Notes: a model not told the origin generated them from the sequence alone. DNA of 64,000 nt from Kumtagia sp963829135 (GCA_963829135.1 CAWHHO010000008.1:620001-684000); one strand, 5' to 3'; counted from the stretch's first letter, positions 50,680-61,885 are shown. Program-made: numbers and translations.

Positions 50680-51459
50680 ATGAACTCAGACATTGTCGAT
50701 CTCCGGTCGTTCTACGCATCCCAGCTAGGCATGGCGGCCGAGCGGGCGATCGCGATGGCCCTTTCGTCGATCTGGGCAAATCTACCAAACGAGCGATTGG
50801 TTGGGCTTGGCTATACGCTGCCTTGGCTGGAGCGTTTCGGCAGGGATGCGGAGCGGGTCTTCGCCTTCATGCCGGCCACGCAAGGCGCGGTTCGCTGGCC
50901 ACCGGAAGGCCCGTCATCGACCGCTCTGGTATTCGACGAGGAGCTGCCGCTGGTCGATGCGTCCATCGACCGGATGCTGATCGTCCATTCCCTCGAACAT
51001 GCCGAAAACCCGCGCGAGACCCTCAAGGAAATCTGGCGCGTCCTGTCTCCCGCAGGCCGCGTTGTCATTGTCGTTCCGAACCGCCGTGGCGTGTGGGCCC
51101 GCTTCGAACACACGCCATTCGGGTCCGGCCGGCCGTTTTCGCGCGGTCAGCTCAACGAATTGCTGCGCGATGCCAATTTCACGCCCTCTGCCTCGTCCGA
51201 GGCACTGCTGTTCCCACCGTCGAAGCGGCGCTGGATGCTGCGCTTCCACCAACTTCTCGAGCGCACCGGCCGCCGGCTTTGGCCGATCTTCTCAGGCGTC
51301 ATCGTGGTCGAGGCGCAGAAGCGCATCTATCAGGGTCTGCCGGTCGCCCAGAGAGCGTCCCGCCGCGTGTTCGTTCCGGTGCTGACGCCGCAGGGCGCTT
51401 CGCGCCTCGGCCGCAATTCCGGCGCCGACAGCGCTGCTGCATCCACGGAATTCGCATAA
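50680..51459 (+). CDS. Class I SAM-dependent methyltransferase
   Basis: A 259-residue protein with a methyltransferase type-11 domain: LVGLGYTLPWLERFG (first strand and glycine loop, weak), ALVFDEELPLVDASIDRMLIVHSLEHAENP (the SLEH motif after strand 4) and ETLKEIWRVLSPAGRVVIVVPNRRGVWAR. A C-terminal extension (MLRFHQLLERTGRRLWPIFSGV) is typical of the rhizobial form next to gloB. The substrate is unknown. ATG 50680 was chosen at the point where homology begins; the extended frame to 50407 overlaps the gloB leader. Confidence 0.85.
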   Translation: MNSDIVDLRSFYASQLGMAAERAIAMALSSIWANLPNERLVGLGYTLPWLERFGRDAERVFAFMPATQGAVRWPPEGPSSTALVFDEELPLVDASIDRMLIVHSLEHAENPRETLKEIWRVLSPAGRVVIVVPNRRGVWARFEHTPFGSGRPFSRGQLNELLRDANFTPSASSEALLFPPSKRRWMLRFHQLLERTGRRLWPIFSGVIVVEAQKRIYQGLPVAQRASRRVFVPVLTPQGASRLGRNSGADSAAASTEFA

Positions 51460-51534
51460 GCGGCGAGGATCGACGGTACAGGTAACCCTCCGCTAACAGC
51501 GAAGACATCGCCCGCCCGAACGAGGATTTCTGCC

Positions 51535-53355
51535 ATGGCCGACAAGCGCGACGATCGGGATGCGGCAAGAGCGGCCATAGTCGAAACCAGCACGCTTTCG
51601 GCTCAGATCGCAACGGTTGCGCAGGGGCTGAACAATTCGCCGGTACGCAAGCTCATGCTGTGGTCGGCACTCGGCATGCTGGTGGTAATCGTGGCGACTG
51701 CCGGCGGCCAGCTGCTTCTCAACCGCTGGAACAAGCCGTTCTATGACGCAATCGAGCGGCGCGACCTGGAAGGCTTCCAGCATCAGCTGATGGTGTTCGC
51801 GGCGATTGCCGGCGGCCTGTTGCTGCTCAACATCATCCAGCAATGGCTCAACCAGAGGTTCAGGCTGCGGCTGCGCGAGGCGCTGACCCTCGACCTCGCC
51901 AGCGAGTGGCTGAAACCGGGACGCGCCTTCCGGCTGGCCAATGCCGGCGCCATCGGCGTCAATCCGGATCAGCGCATGCAGCAGGACGCCGGCCACCTCT
52001 CGGACCTCTCTACCGATCTCGGCGTCGGCTTTGTCCAGTCCTTCATCCTGCTGGTTTCGTTTGTCGGCGTGCTTTGGGGTTTGTCGTCGGGATTCGTGTT
52101 CCACTTCGGCGAGAGGACCATCGACATTCCCGGCTACATGGTGTGGGCCGCAATCCTCTATGCCGGCTCAGCGTCCGGTCTGAGCTGGCTTGTTGGGCGG
52201 CCGCTGATCGAATTGAACAGCGACCGCTATTCCAAGGAGGCAGAACTCCGCCATTCGATGGTGCGGATCAACGAGCACATCGACGCCATCACGCTCGCGC
52301 GCGGCGAGGCCGACGAACAACGCCGGATCGAGACGGATCTCGGCTCACTCCTGGCCGCAATACGCCGCATCTACGCTGCGCAGATCAACCTGGCCTGGGT
52401 GACCGACAGTTATGGGTGGATGACCGTCGTTGCGCCGATCCTGATCGCCTCGCCCGTCTACTTCGCGGGCGATATCAGCTTCGGTGGTTTGATGGTTGCG
52501 GTCAGCGCCTTCAACCAGGTGAACGCGTCGTTGCGCTGGTTTATCAACAATATCGGCGCGATCGCCGACTGGCGTGCCACGCTCATGCGTGTCGCCGACT
52601 TCCGTCTGGCGCTCAATGAGGCCGACAATTTGCACGGTGACGAGAAGCGCATCGAGTTCGGGCGCAACGGCGATGAGACGATGACCTTCGACGGCCTCGA
52701 AATCTGCACACAGGAAAGGTGCACCAAGCTCTGGGATGAAGACGTAACGATTTCATCCGGTGAGCACGTGATCGTTATCGGCGAGCCGAATGCAGGCAAG
52801 ACGCTCTTCTTCCGCGCGCTTGCTGGGCTTTGGCCCTGGGGTGACGGCAGGATCGGCCTTCCGGCCGGCGAAGCGCCGGTGTTCGTCCCGCGAACGCCAT
52901 ATTTTGCGCCGGGCACGCTGCACGAAATTCTCAACCCGTCCGGCGACCCGACGGCGAGCGCCGCAGATGTAAGAGCCATTCTTGATCAAGTCGGGTTAAG
53001 CCGTCTCGCTGAAGAGCCGGATCGGACTGTGGTGTGGGAGCGCCAACTCAACGAAAGCGAATTGCGGTTGCTGGCGATGGCGCGCCTCGCCGCGCGCAAG
53101 CCGCGCTGGATTGTCATCGACGAGGTGCTCGACACGTTCGATGGCGCGACGCTGAAGATGGTCATGGCCTTGTTCGAGAAGCATCTTGGCGGGGCCGCAA
53201 TCCTCAACATCAGCCAGAAGGCGCAAGGTGGACCGTTCTTCGACCGAACGCTGACGATCGCCCGAATGAGCGACGGCCGCAGATTGCCTCCGGCGCGCGT
53301 GCGTGCCGGCGCCCTTGAACCACCGCCAAAGGCTGGAAATCGGCAGATGGCGTGA
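51535..53355 (+). CDS. ABC transporter with fused membrane and ATPase domains (YddA/BclA-like)
   Basis: A 606-residue half-transporter. The N-terminal ABC_membrane_2 (SbmA/BacA-like) domain has about six helices (LMLWSALGMLVVIVATAGG; HQLMVFAAIAGGLLLLNII; GFVQSFILLVSFVGVLWGL; MVWAAILYAGSASGLSWLV). The C-terminal ATPase has Walker A GEPNAGKT and Walker B WIVIDEVLD. The signature is unusual (LNESELRLLAMAR instead of LSLGEQ-type). BclA-type proteins import peptides and protect rhizobia from plant NCR peptides, which is a possible role. ATG 51535. The stop overlaps the next gene's earliest start (GTGA at 53352). Confidence 0.88.
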   Translation: MADKRDDRDAARAAIVETSTLSAQIATVAQGLNNSPVRKLMLWSALGMLVVIVATAGGQLLLNRWNKPFYDAIERRDLEGFQHQLMVFAAIAGGLLLLNIIQQWLNQRFRLRLREALTLDLASEWLKPGRAFRLANAGAIGVNPDQRMQQDAGHLSDLSTDLGVGFVQSFILLVSFVGVLWGLSSGFVFHFGERTIDIPGYMVWAAILYAGSASGLSWLVGRPLIELNSDRYSKEAELRHSMVRINEHIDAITLARGEADEQRRIETDLGSLLAAIRRIYAAQINLAWVTDSYGWMTVVAPILIASPVYFAGDISFGGLMVAVSAFNQVNASLRWFINNIGAIADWRATLMRVADFRLALNEADNLHGDEKRIEFGRNGDETMTFDGLEICTQERCTKLWDEDVTISSGEHVIVIGEPNAGKTLFFRALAGLWPWGDGRIGLPAGEAPVFVPRTPYFAPGTLHEILNPSGDPTASAADVRAILDQVGLSRLAEEPDRTVVWERQLNESELRLLAMARLAARKPRWIVIDEVLDTFDGATLKMVMALFEKHLGGAAILNISQKAQGGPFFDRTLTIARMSDGRRLPPARVRAGALEPPPKAGNRQMA

Positions 53356-53423
53356 CGCAACCCGTCGTTCTTCCGCCACCTTCTTGGCACCGAATGGACG
53401 ACGCATCCGCGTGGGTCCAGACC

Positions 53424-54212
53424 ATGCTCTCGACGCTCCGACTGTTGCTTTGTCTTGGATTTTCTCCCGTGGCGATGTCGGCGGCGGAACCCGTCGATGT
53501 AGAACTTGTGCTGGCGGTGGATGTCTCGCGTTCGATGGATTCGGGCGAGTTCGCCTTGCAGCGTGCCGGCTATGTCGAGGCGATCCGTCACCCGGATTTC
53601 ATCAAGGCGGTTCGCAGTGGACTGAACGGCCGCATCGCCATCACCTACTTCGAGTGGGCGGGCACGGTGCGCAAGGAATCGCGGGTGCCGTGGCAGATAA
53701 TCGACGGACCCGAGAGCGCGGCATCCTTCGCGGCAACGCTGGCTTCCCGTCCCTTTGGCGGCTACCAGGGCACCTCGATCTCCACCGCGATCCTGTTCGG
53801 CGGCAGCTTGTTCGATGACAATTCGACGGATGGCTTGCGCCGGGTGATCGACATTTCCGGCGATGGGCCGAACAATCTCGGCATACCGGTTCAGTCAGCG
53901 CGGGATCAGGCTGTGGCATCGGGGGTGATCATCAACGGCTTGCCGATCCTGATCCGTCCGTCGCCGAGCTTCCGGCAACTCGATCGTTACTATGCCGCTT
54001 GTGTTGTCGGCGGGGCGGGATCCTTTGTGTTGCCGATATACATGGCGAGCGAGTTCGGCACCGCTATCCGCCGCAAGCTGGTTCTTGAAGTCAGCGGCCG
54101 ACTGCCGGAGCCGAAAGCAGTCCTAATTGCCGAACAGCCGGTCGATTGCCTGAAGGGCGAACGCGACCGCCGGACCTATTCCGACCCCTATTTCCCGGAG
54201 TTGGATCGCTGA
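53424..54212 (+). CDS. DUF1194 (VWA-like) secreted protein
   Basis: A 262-residue DUF1194 protein with a signal peptide (MLSTLRLLLCLGFSPVAMSA) and a von Willebrand A-like fold. The MIDAS-type motif is LAVDVSRSMDSGEF, with later IAITYFEWAG, GGYQGTSISTAI and VIDISGDGPNN. The family is periplasmic or surface-located; the function is unknown. ATG 53424 gives the best signal peptide. A GTG at 53352 would overlap the transporter stop by 4 bases and add 24 residues, so the two genes are probably an operon either way. Confidence 0.85.
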   Translation: MLSTLRLLLCLGFSPVAMSAAEPVDVELVLAVDVSRSMDSGEFALQRAGYVEAIRHPDFIKAVRSGLNGRIAITYFEWAGTVRKESRVPWQIIDGPESAASFAATLASRPFGGYQGTSISTAILFGGSLFDDNSTDGLRRVIDISGDGPNNLGIPVQSARDQAVASGVIINGLPILIRPSPSFRQLDRYYAACVVGGAGSFVLPIYMASEFGTAIRRKLVLEVSGRLPEPKAVLIAEQPVDCLKGERDRRTYSDPYFPELDR

Positions 54213-54372
54213 CTTTGTCGGCCTTTGCGACGAGAAACAGCATTGTGGCCATGAGCTTTGCCGAGGCTGGCGCAAGACGCAACCGGCACGCTGCGTCAAC
54301 AGTTCGGCCGCTATCGAAACACTTTTTGGCGGCTGAAGGCATAGAAGGTCGGCAGTTCCAATTTCCGGTCGT

Positions 54373-55273
54373 ATGATGACCCACAGACGCGATCTTCTGC
54401 TCCTGCTTGCCCTCTCGACGCTCTGGGGAGCGTCCTACACCTTCATCAAGATTGGTGTTGAAACCATCCCGCCCATCACCTTCATCGCGGCGCGCACAAT
54501 TATCGCGGCCGCGATACTGGGTGCGATCATCGCCTGGCGGGGGCTTACACTGCCTCGCGATGCCGCGACCTGGCGCAAGTTCCTGTTCCAGGCTTGCCTC
54601 AATAGCGTTATCCCGTTCACGTTGATCGCCTGGGCCGAACGTTCGATCGATGCAGGGCTGGCGACCATCTTGAATTCACTCTCGCCGGTCATGACCTTCC
54701 TGCTCACCGTTCTGATCACCCGCCATGAGGCAGTGAATGGCGGCAAGATGTTCGGGGTCGTCGCGGGTCTTGCGGGCGCCTGCCTGATCGTCGGCGTCGA
54801 GGCCTTGAACGGAATTGGCACCGATCTGCTTTCCCAGCTTGCCGTGGTCGCGGCGACGGTAAGCTACGGCTGTGCTGCGATATTCGGCAAGACCTTCAAG
54901 GGCCTCGATCCGATGATGCCGGCGGCGGGCTCGATGATCTGCGGCGCGGTCATTCTCCTGCCGATCAGTATCGCCATCGACCGTCCATGGACGCTGGAGC
55001 CATCGCTCGCCTCCGTGCTTGCCCTGATCGGCCTGTCGGTGTTTTCGACCGCGTTGGCCTTCGTCATCTTCTTCCGCCTGCTGCAGACGCTCGGTTCGGT
55101 TGGCGTGACCTCGCAGGCCTACCTGCGCGTGCCGATCGGCGTTGGCTATCGGTGCGATTTTTCTGGGAGAGCGGCTGACATCCACTGCGTGGATCGGACT
55201 GGTCTGCATCGTCACCGGTGTTGTCGCCATGACATTGCCGCCACGCAAAAAGCCGGCTGTCGCACCGGCTTGA
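54373..55273 (+). pseudogene. EamA/DMT family transporter, frameshifted near the C-terminus
   Basis: A ten-helix drug/metabolite transporter, beginning MMTHRRDLLLLLALSTLWGASYTF with the EamA repeats FIAARTIIAAAILGAIIAWRG and FGKTFKGLDPMMPAAGSMI. The first frame reaches VTSQAYLRVPIGV and then turns to unrelated residues and runs to 55347. In another frame the expected end follows: IGAIFLGERLTSTAWIGLVCIVTGVVAMTLP in type, stop at 55271-55273. Deleting one G of the GG at 55144-55145 restores RVPIGVAIGAIFLGE. So the gene is about 300 residues long and disrupted by one base, or misread there. Substrate unknown. Confidence 0.85.
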
Positions 55274-55294
55274 TTCTCAATCCGAGGCGGTCGC

Positions 55295-57877
55295 TTATTG
55301 CGGGCGCAGCAGCCGTTCCAGATAGCTGCGTTCCAGTTCGGGGCTGAGCGCGTTACCGAGACGCTTGCGAATGGCTTCGAGGATCTGGCGTGCGCGCTGC
55401 ACGTCGATCTCATCCGGCACCTTGACCGAATTTCCGAAATCCGGCCCCGTCGTTGCGCGCGGACGGCCAAGCGGATCGCGGTCGGCATTCTGTTGACGAC
55501 CGCCTTCCTCGCCGCCGCCTTCATCGCCTTGCATGGCCTGCTGCATCTGCTGCATCATGTTCTGCGCACCGCGCCGCAACGCCTCCATGGCGCGGCCCTG
55601 CTGGCCGACCGCACCGCCGCCATCGCCATCGCCAAGCGCGCCCTCGGCTTTATCCATGGCATCATCCGCGTCGCCAAAGCCTTCGCCCGGCTGGATACCC
55701 ATGCCCTCAAGGCCCTTCATCATGCCTTGCAGGTCGCCCTGCAGGTCGCCCTGCTGCTGCTGAAGCTGTTTGAGTGCTTCGGCGAATTCCTCAGGTGTCA
55801 TCCCCGGACCTTGCTGCTCCTGCTGACCCTCGCCCTGTTCGCCGCGCTGCTGTTCGCGGTTTTCGCCGCGCTGCTGCTCGCCACGCTGCATCTGGTCCAT
55901 ACGGAACGTCTCGTTCATCGTCTCCTGCTGGCGCCGCATGATCTCGCCGAGCTTGTTCATCTGCTCGCGCATCTCGCTTTCCTGGCCACCTTCACCGGGC
56001 TGCTGCTGGCGGCGCGCCTGCAGGTTGTTCATCATGTCCTGAAGTTGGGAAAGCAGGTCTTCGGCCTGCTGGCGGTTGCCGGATTTGGCGAGGTTCTCGA
56101 TCTCATCCATCATCCGTTCAAGATCGCTCTGGCGCATTTCCTGGCCGGGCTGCTGCTGATCCATAGGGGTGTTGTTGTCACGCTGGGCACGTTCGGCGAA
56201 TTCGCGCAGGAACTCGTTCATTGCCTGCCGCAGTTCCTTCATCAGGCGGTCGATTTCCTCGTCACTGGCGCCATCCTTCAAAGCCTGCTTCAGGGCCTCC
56301 TGAGCCTGCTGCAAGCGCTTCTCGGCAGTCGAAAGGTCGCCATCCTCGATTTGCAGCGCCATGCTCCAAAGATAGTCGGCGACCTCCCGTAGCGATTCAT
56401 CGGTACTGGCGAGTTTGAGACGCGTGCGTCCAGCCATCAAGCCGAGATAATGCGACGCGTTTTCGATCGTGTCCTCTGGCCGCAGCGTGATTGCATCAAT
56501 CAGGTCGAGAACGCGCTGCTTCTGGTTGGCATCGAGCGCCAATGTCTTGCGCAGTTCGACGACGGCTTTCGCCAGCGGATTTGTGAACGGCCGCTCAGGC
56601 AGCAGGATGGTTCGCGTCTCGGTCGCGGCTTCCTGCCCGGCATCGTCAACGGCCGTCAGCGTCAGCTGGATGCGGCTGCCAGCCCAGACATGTTCCGTGA
56701 GGTCGCGCGTTGCCTTCGCCGCGATTTCCTTGCCGCCGCGCCGCGGCACCGACAAGGGCATTTCGGGCGCGCCGTAAAGCGGACGCGCGTCCTTCGCGAC
56801 CGGATCCACTAGTGCGAAGTCTGCCTTGGCGGACTTGGCTCCATAGTCGTCCTCGATCTCATAGTGCAGTTCGAGAGCACCATTGACCGCGCGCTTCGGC
56901 GCCTCGGTGAAGCGAATGACCGGCGGCTTATCCGGCGTCACAGCGAAGGCCCAGCGCTTGATATCCGCTTCGCCGGAGCGCAACGCGAGCGTCCCGTTGG
57001 AAGTCAGCTTGCCGGTGAACTGCCGGGCGGATGCCGGTCCGCTTGTCGGCTTCGGCGCCTCGACCTTAGCATCCTCGGCGACCGGCTTTTCGCCGACCGC
57101 AAGGATGTCACGGCTTTCGCCTGTCTCCTCGGCGAAGACGAGGTGCTCCTCACCGGACCCTCCTGTCACCCGCAATGCGACGTCGCTGCCCGCCGGGACA
57201 GTGAAAACCCTGGTCGCGGCGTTGGTCTCGGCCGTGAGAAAGATCGGCGCCTTGCCGGTGTATGCCGGCGGGGTCACCCAGGCGTCGATGCGCGGCGGCA
57301 ACGTGTCGATGAGCGCGGCTGCGCGAAAGCCATCGCGCAGCGACCCGCCATGCGGCCCGAACGAGAAAGCGAAAGCGACGACCAAAGTTAGTGCAGCCAC
57401 CGCGCGCAAAGCCCACGGATCGCGCTCCGGTATGCCGGTGCGCGGCAGATCGGCGCCGACGCCGGCGAGCTTTTCGGCCATGCGTTTCTGATGTTCGCGC
57501 CACAGCGCCTGGGTGAAACCATCGCTTTGTCCGGCAGGCCGGTCTGCCTGAACCAGGAGTGGCGAATGCTCCAAAGCGTTCGCCACTTCGATGCGGCGAT
57601 CAATGTCCTCGCTCTTCGGCAGGCGGAAATAGCGCAATGGATAAAGCGATGCGATTATCGTCAGCGCAAAGGCCGCAAACAGGGCAAAGCGCAGCAGATC
57701 CGGCATCTGACGCAACAGGCCGAACCATGAGACAGCGGCGAACAGACTGAGCGCTATAAGGACAGGCAGCACCAGCGGCCAAAATCGCTCGACTGACATC
57801 GCGATGCGGGTGAATAGGCGCGACCGGTTCAAGTGCCTGGAATAATTGGTCTTTTCCTGGATTGCGGCTTTCTTCAT
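55295..57877 (-). CDS. TIGR02302/DUF4175 family membrane protein
   Basis: An 860-residue alphaproteobacterial protein. Two or three N-terminal helices (FWPLVLPVLIALSLFAAVSWFG; LLRFALFAAFALTIIASLYPL; AVAALTLVVAFAFSFG) are followed by a long periplasmic beta-rich region with TPPAYTGKAPIFLT, and a C-terminal Gln/Met/Glu-rich, probably coiled and partly disordered segment (MRQSDLERMMDEIENLAKSG; QQQPGEGGQESEMREQMNKLG). It ends with the conserved VPDEIDVQRARQILEAIRKRLG and LERSYLERLLRP. Function unknown. It lies next to lysA in the usual order. Confidence 0.9.
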   Translation of the reverse strand: MKKAAIQEKTNYSRHLNRSRLFTRIAMSVERFWPLVLPVLIALSLFAAVSWFGLLRQMPDLLRFALFAAFALTIIASLYPLRYFRLPKSEDIDRRIEVANALEHSPLLVQADRPAGQSDGFTQALWREHQKRMAEKLAGVGADLPRTGIPERDPWALRAVAALTLVVAFAFSFGPHGGSLRDGFRAAALIDTLPPRIDAWVTPPAYTGKAPIFLTAETNAATRVFTVPAGSDVALRVTGGSGEEHLVFAEETGESRDILAVGEKPVAEDAKVEAPKPTSGPASARQFTGKLTSNGTLALRSGEADIKRWAFAVTPDKPPVIRFTEAPKRAVNGALELHYEIEDDYGAKSAKADFALVDPVAKDARPLYGAPEMPLSVPRRGGKEIAAKATRDLTEHVWAGSRIQLTLTAVDDAGQEAATETRTILLPERPFTNPLAKAVVELRKTLALDANQKQRVLDLIDAITLRPEDTIENASHYLGLMAGRTRLKLASTDESLREVADYLWSMALQIEDGDLSTAEKRLQQAQEALKQALKDGASDEEIDRLMKELRQAMNEFLREFAERAQRDNNTPMDQQQPGQEMRQSDLERMMDEIENLAKSGNRQQAEDLLSQLQDMMNNLQARRQQQPGEGGQESEMREQMNKLGEIMRRQQETMNETFRMDQMQRGEQQRGENREQQRGEQGEGQQEQQGPGMTPEEFAEALKQLQQQQGDLQGDLQGMMKGLEGMGIQPGEGFGDADDAMDKAEGALGDGDGGGAVGQQGRAMEALRRGAQNMMQQMQQAMQGDEGGGEEGGRQQNADRDPLGRPRATTGPDFGNSVKVPDEIDVQRARQILEAIRKRLGNALSPELERSYLERLLRPQ

Positions 57878-58050
57878 CGGCCTTTCCGGCGTCAGCCCGG
57901 CAACGAGCCAGAACTTTCCACTACGAATGATAACAACAAACGCGGCAAAGGCGAGGCGATTGACACAATCGTGAAGCGGGTCTGGCTTTTACCCTCCCAT
58001 CGATGTTGTGTCGGAGTGTAGCGGCGGGATGGGTCCCAGCACTCATCGAA

Positions 58051-58072
58051 CCTCACCCGCGCCTTCGGCGCG
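58051..58072. repeat. REP-like hairpin downstream of lysA
   Basis: CGCGCC (58058-58063) pairs with GGCGCG (58067-58072) around a TTC loop, preceded by CCTCACC. From memory this G+C-rich motif recurs between rhizobial genes. It lies 32 bases after the lysA stop and has no T run on either strand, so it is not a classical terminator. Confidence 0.45.
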
Positions 58073-58103
58073 ACCTCCCACACCGAGGGAGCGGGTTTCG
58101 ACC

Positions 58104-59369
<1,266 letters not shown>

Positions 59370-59444
59370 GGATGACGTTCCGTGAAGGCGTCGATGCAGA
59401 AAAACAACTGGCCCAACATCGCCTACCGAAGGCGAAAAGACGGC

Positions 59445-59654
59445 CTACTGGATCAGCTTGTCGAGAATGAACGGTTTGTCCTCGACCGGCTTTTCCGGCT
59501 CGGGCGGCAAAGGTTCTCCGGCCCGCTTCGCATCCTTGCGGGCCTGGACAGCTGCATCATAAGGCGTGTCGAGGTCTGATTTCCGCCCACAAGCGGCAAC
59601 CGTGCCGAGAACGCCCATAAGCGCGATCGCTACCATTATCCGTGCAGCAGTCAT
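59445..59654 (-). CDS. lptM: LptM-like small lipoprotein
   Basis: A 69-residue lipoprotein with signal MTAARIMVAIALMGVLGTV and lipobox AAC, followed by GRKSDLDTP and a Pro/Glu/Lys-rich tail (PLPPEPEKPVEDKPF). It matches the YifL/LptM family, which helps LPS translocon (LptD) maturation in E. coli; assignment here rests on the short GxKxxLxxP-type region and its place between argH and lysA. ATG 59666 is an alternative start. Confidence 0.75.
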   Translation of the reverse strand: MTAARIMVAIALMGVLGTVAACGRKSDLDTPYDAAVQARKDAKRAGEPLPPEPEKPVEDKPFILDKLIQ

Positions 59655-59726
59655 CAAGGTGTCCATCCAAATCCACGCGACGTTGTACCGAAGTTCCGCG
59701 GTCATTGCATCCAGCCAGTTGCCGCA

Positions 59727-61127
59727 TCAAGCCTTGGACAGCCGCTTTTTCCAATACTTCACCTGGCGGCGCACTTCGCCAGGGGCGGTGCCGCCGAAGG
59801 ATTTACGGCTCTTCACCGAATTCTGCACCGAGAGAACCGAGAATATCTCGTCCGCAATGCCGTCATGGATGGCGCGAAGATCGTCAAGCGACAGCTTTGC
59901 CAGCGTCGTCTTTCGGGCTTCCGCAAGCGCCACCGCGCGGCCGGTGACGTGATGCGCCTCGCGGAAGGGCAGGCCCAGCCGGCGCACCAGCCAGTCGGCG
60001 AGATCGGTCGCGGTCGAATGGCCGGAGCCGGCGGCGCGTTTCATCGCATCGGTGTCCACCGCCATGTCGCCGACCATGCCGGTCATGGCGGCAAGCATCA
60101 GATCGAGCGTCTCGGCGGCGTCGAAGACGGCTTCCTTGTCTTCCTGCATGTCCTTGGAATAGGTCAGCGGCAGTCCCTTCATCACGGTCAGCAGGCCGAT
60201 AAGATGACCGTTCACGCGCCCCGTCTTGGCACGCACCAGTTCGGCGGCGTCGGGATTCTTCTTCTGCGGCATGATCGAGGAGCCGGTGGAGAAGGAATCG
60301 GAAAGCTTGACGAATCCGAACTGCGGCGTCGACCAGATGACGATCTCCTCGGCCAGCCGCGACAGATGCGTGGCGCAGATCGCCGCAACGGACAGGAACT
60401 CCAGCGCGAAGTCGCGGTCGGAAACGCTGTCCAGCGAGTTGCGCGTCGGCTCGCGGAAACCGAGCGCGGCCGCGGTCATGTGGCGGTCGATCGGAAAGCC
60501 TGTGCCGGCAAGCGCTGCCGCTCCAAGCGGTGATTCATCCATGCGGTCGATCGCGTCGCGGACACGCGACAGGTCACGGCCGAACATCTCGACATAGGCC
60601 ATGCAATGATGGCCGAAGGTCACAGGCTGCGCGGACTGCATGTGGGTGAAACCGGGCATGACGGTCGCCGCATGCTCTTCAGCGCGGATAAGGAAAGCTG
60701 AGATCAGCCCCTTAAGCGCCTCGGCAACCCGGTAAAATTCGTCCTTCACCCAGAGTCGAAAATCGACCGCCACCTGATCGTTGCGGGAGCGCGCCGTGTG
60801 CAGCCGTCCTGCCGGCGGGCCGATCAGCTCGGCGAGCCGCGCCTCGATATTCATGTGGATGTCTTCGAGCGCCGTCGAAAAATGGAACGTACCGGCCTCG
60901 ATATCTGCCAGGATCGTGTTCAGCCCGCGAGCGATTTCTTCTTGATCGGAAGCGGAAATGATGCCCGTTTTCGCCAGCATCTCCGAGTGGGCGATCGAGC
61001 CGCGAATGTCCTGCGCGTACAGTTTCCTGTCGAAACCGATCGAGGCGTTGATCGCCTCCATGACCGCAGCCGGACCCGAGGCAAAACGTCCGCCCCACAT
61101 CGCGTTGCTGGCTTTCTTGTCGCTCAT
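59727..61127 (-). CDS. argH: Argininosuccinate lyase
   Basis: A 466-residue enzyme of the fumarase/aspartase superfamily; it splits argininosuccinate to arginine and fumarate. Family motifs: MWGGRFASGPAAVMEAINASI, HTARSRNDQVAVDFRLWVKD, TFGHHCMAYVEMFGRD, and the signature GSSIMPQKKNPDAAEL. ATG 61127 starts MSDKKASNAMWGGRF; the in-frame start at 61160 overlaps the divergent tlpA-like gene. lptM follows it by 72 bases. Confidence 0.98.
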   Translation of the reverse strand: MSDKKASNAMWGGRFASGPAAVMEAINASIGFDRKLYAQDIRGSIAHSEMLAKTGIISASDQEEIARGLNTILADIEAGTFHFSTALEDIHMNIEARLAELIGPPAGRLHTARSRNDQVAVDFRLWVKDEFYRVAEALKGLISAFLIRAEEHAATVMPGFTHMQSAQPVTFGHHCMAYVEMFGRDLSRVRDAIDRMDESPLGAAALAGTGFPIDRHMTAAALGFREPTRNSLDSVSDRDFALEFLSVAAICATHLSRLAEEIVIWSTPQFGFVKLSDSFSTGSSIMPQKKNPDAAELVRAKTGRVNGHLIGLLTVMKGLPLTYSKDMQEDKEAVFDAAETLDLMLAAMTGMVGDMAVDTDAMKRAAGSGHSTATDLADWLVRRLGLPFREAHHVTGRAVALAEARKTTLAKLSLDDLRAIHDGIADEIFSVLSVQNSVKSRKSFGGTAPGEVRRQVKYWKKRLSKA

Positions 61128-61159
61128 CGTGCTACCCGGGCTCCGGAGAATTTTGGACA

Positions 61160-61861
61160 ATGTCTGACGGCAAGCAAAAACGACTGATCCCCGCCTGGCG
61201 CGCGATCGTTCTCGCTATGGTTGCCGGTGCGCTGGCCGGCGCGGTCGCGGTATATGTCAGGGGGGCAGTGTATGGCAACACGCCAGCCGAGATCGCCTCG
61301 GCTCCAAAGGCCGATATGCCGGCGAGCCCCGCTGATGCCGCCTGTGCTGCCAAGGCCGAACGCGCGAAAACGGTCGCGGCCGCAGCTACCGGCCAGGTGG
61401 CGGCGATGCTGCCGGCAGACCCGCCACAGTCGCTCGCCGCGCTCAGTTTTAGGGGGCCGGCCGGCAAGTTGATGACGCTGGGCGAGCGGAAGGGCAAAAC
61501 CGTGCTGCTCAACCTTTGGGCGACGTGGTGCGCGCCGTGTCGTGCCGAAATGCCCGCGCTCGACGCGCTGCAGAAGGAAGCCGGCAGCGCCGATTTCGAA
61601 GTGATCGCCGTCAATGTCGACACGGGCGACGACTCGAAACCCAGGAAATTCCTCGCTGAGACCCAGGTCGCCTCGCTCGCCTATTATCGCGAGAACACAC
61701 TCGAATTGTTCAACGGGCTGAAACAGCGCGGCCTGGCACTCGGTCTGCCCGTGACCCTTCTCATCGACAAGGATGGCTGCCTGCTCGCTTCAATGAACGG
61801 CCCCGCCGAATGGTCGGGGACGGATGCGAGAAAGTTGATCGAGGCTGCGAGAGCGGGGTAA
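61160..61861 (+). CDS. tlpA: TlpA family thiol:disulfide oxidoreductase
   Basis: A 233-residue membrane-anchored periplasmic thioredoxin. An N-terminal helix (AIVLAMVAGALAGAVAVYV) is followed by an Ala-rich linker and the thioredoxin domain with WATWCAPCRAEMP (Cys124, Cys127), then FEVIAVNVDTGDD and LPVTLLIDKDG. TlpA reduces apoproteins such as cytochrome oxidase CuA sites in rhizobia. It starts at 61160, 32 bases from the argH start, divergent. Confidence 0.93.
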   Translation: MSDGKQKRLIPAWRAIVLAMVAGALAGAVAVYVRGAVYGNTPAEIASAPKADMPASPADAACAAKAERAKTVAAAATGQVAAMLPADPPQSLAALSFRGPAGKLMTLGERKGKTVLLNLWATWCAPCRAEMPALDALQKEAGSADFEVIAVNVDTGDDSKPRKFLAETQVASLAYYRENTLELFNGLKQRGLALGLPVTLLIDKDGCLLASMNGPAEWSGTDARKLIEAARAG

Positions 61862-61885
61862 ACATATATAGCATAGCGCAAACGA

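Noticed and set aside
54213..54372. 76-codon frame between the DUF1194 and DMT genes
   Set aside because: No start signal or similarity; ordinary spacer.
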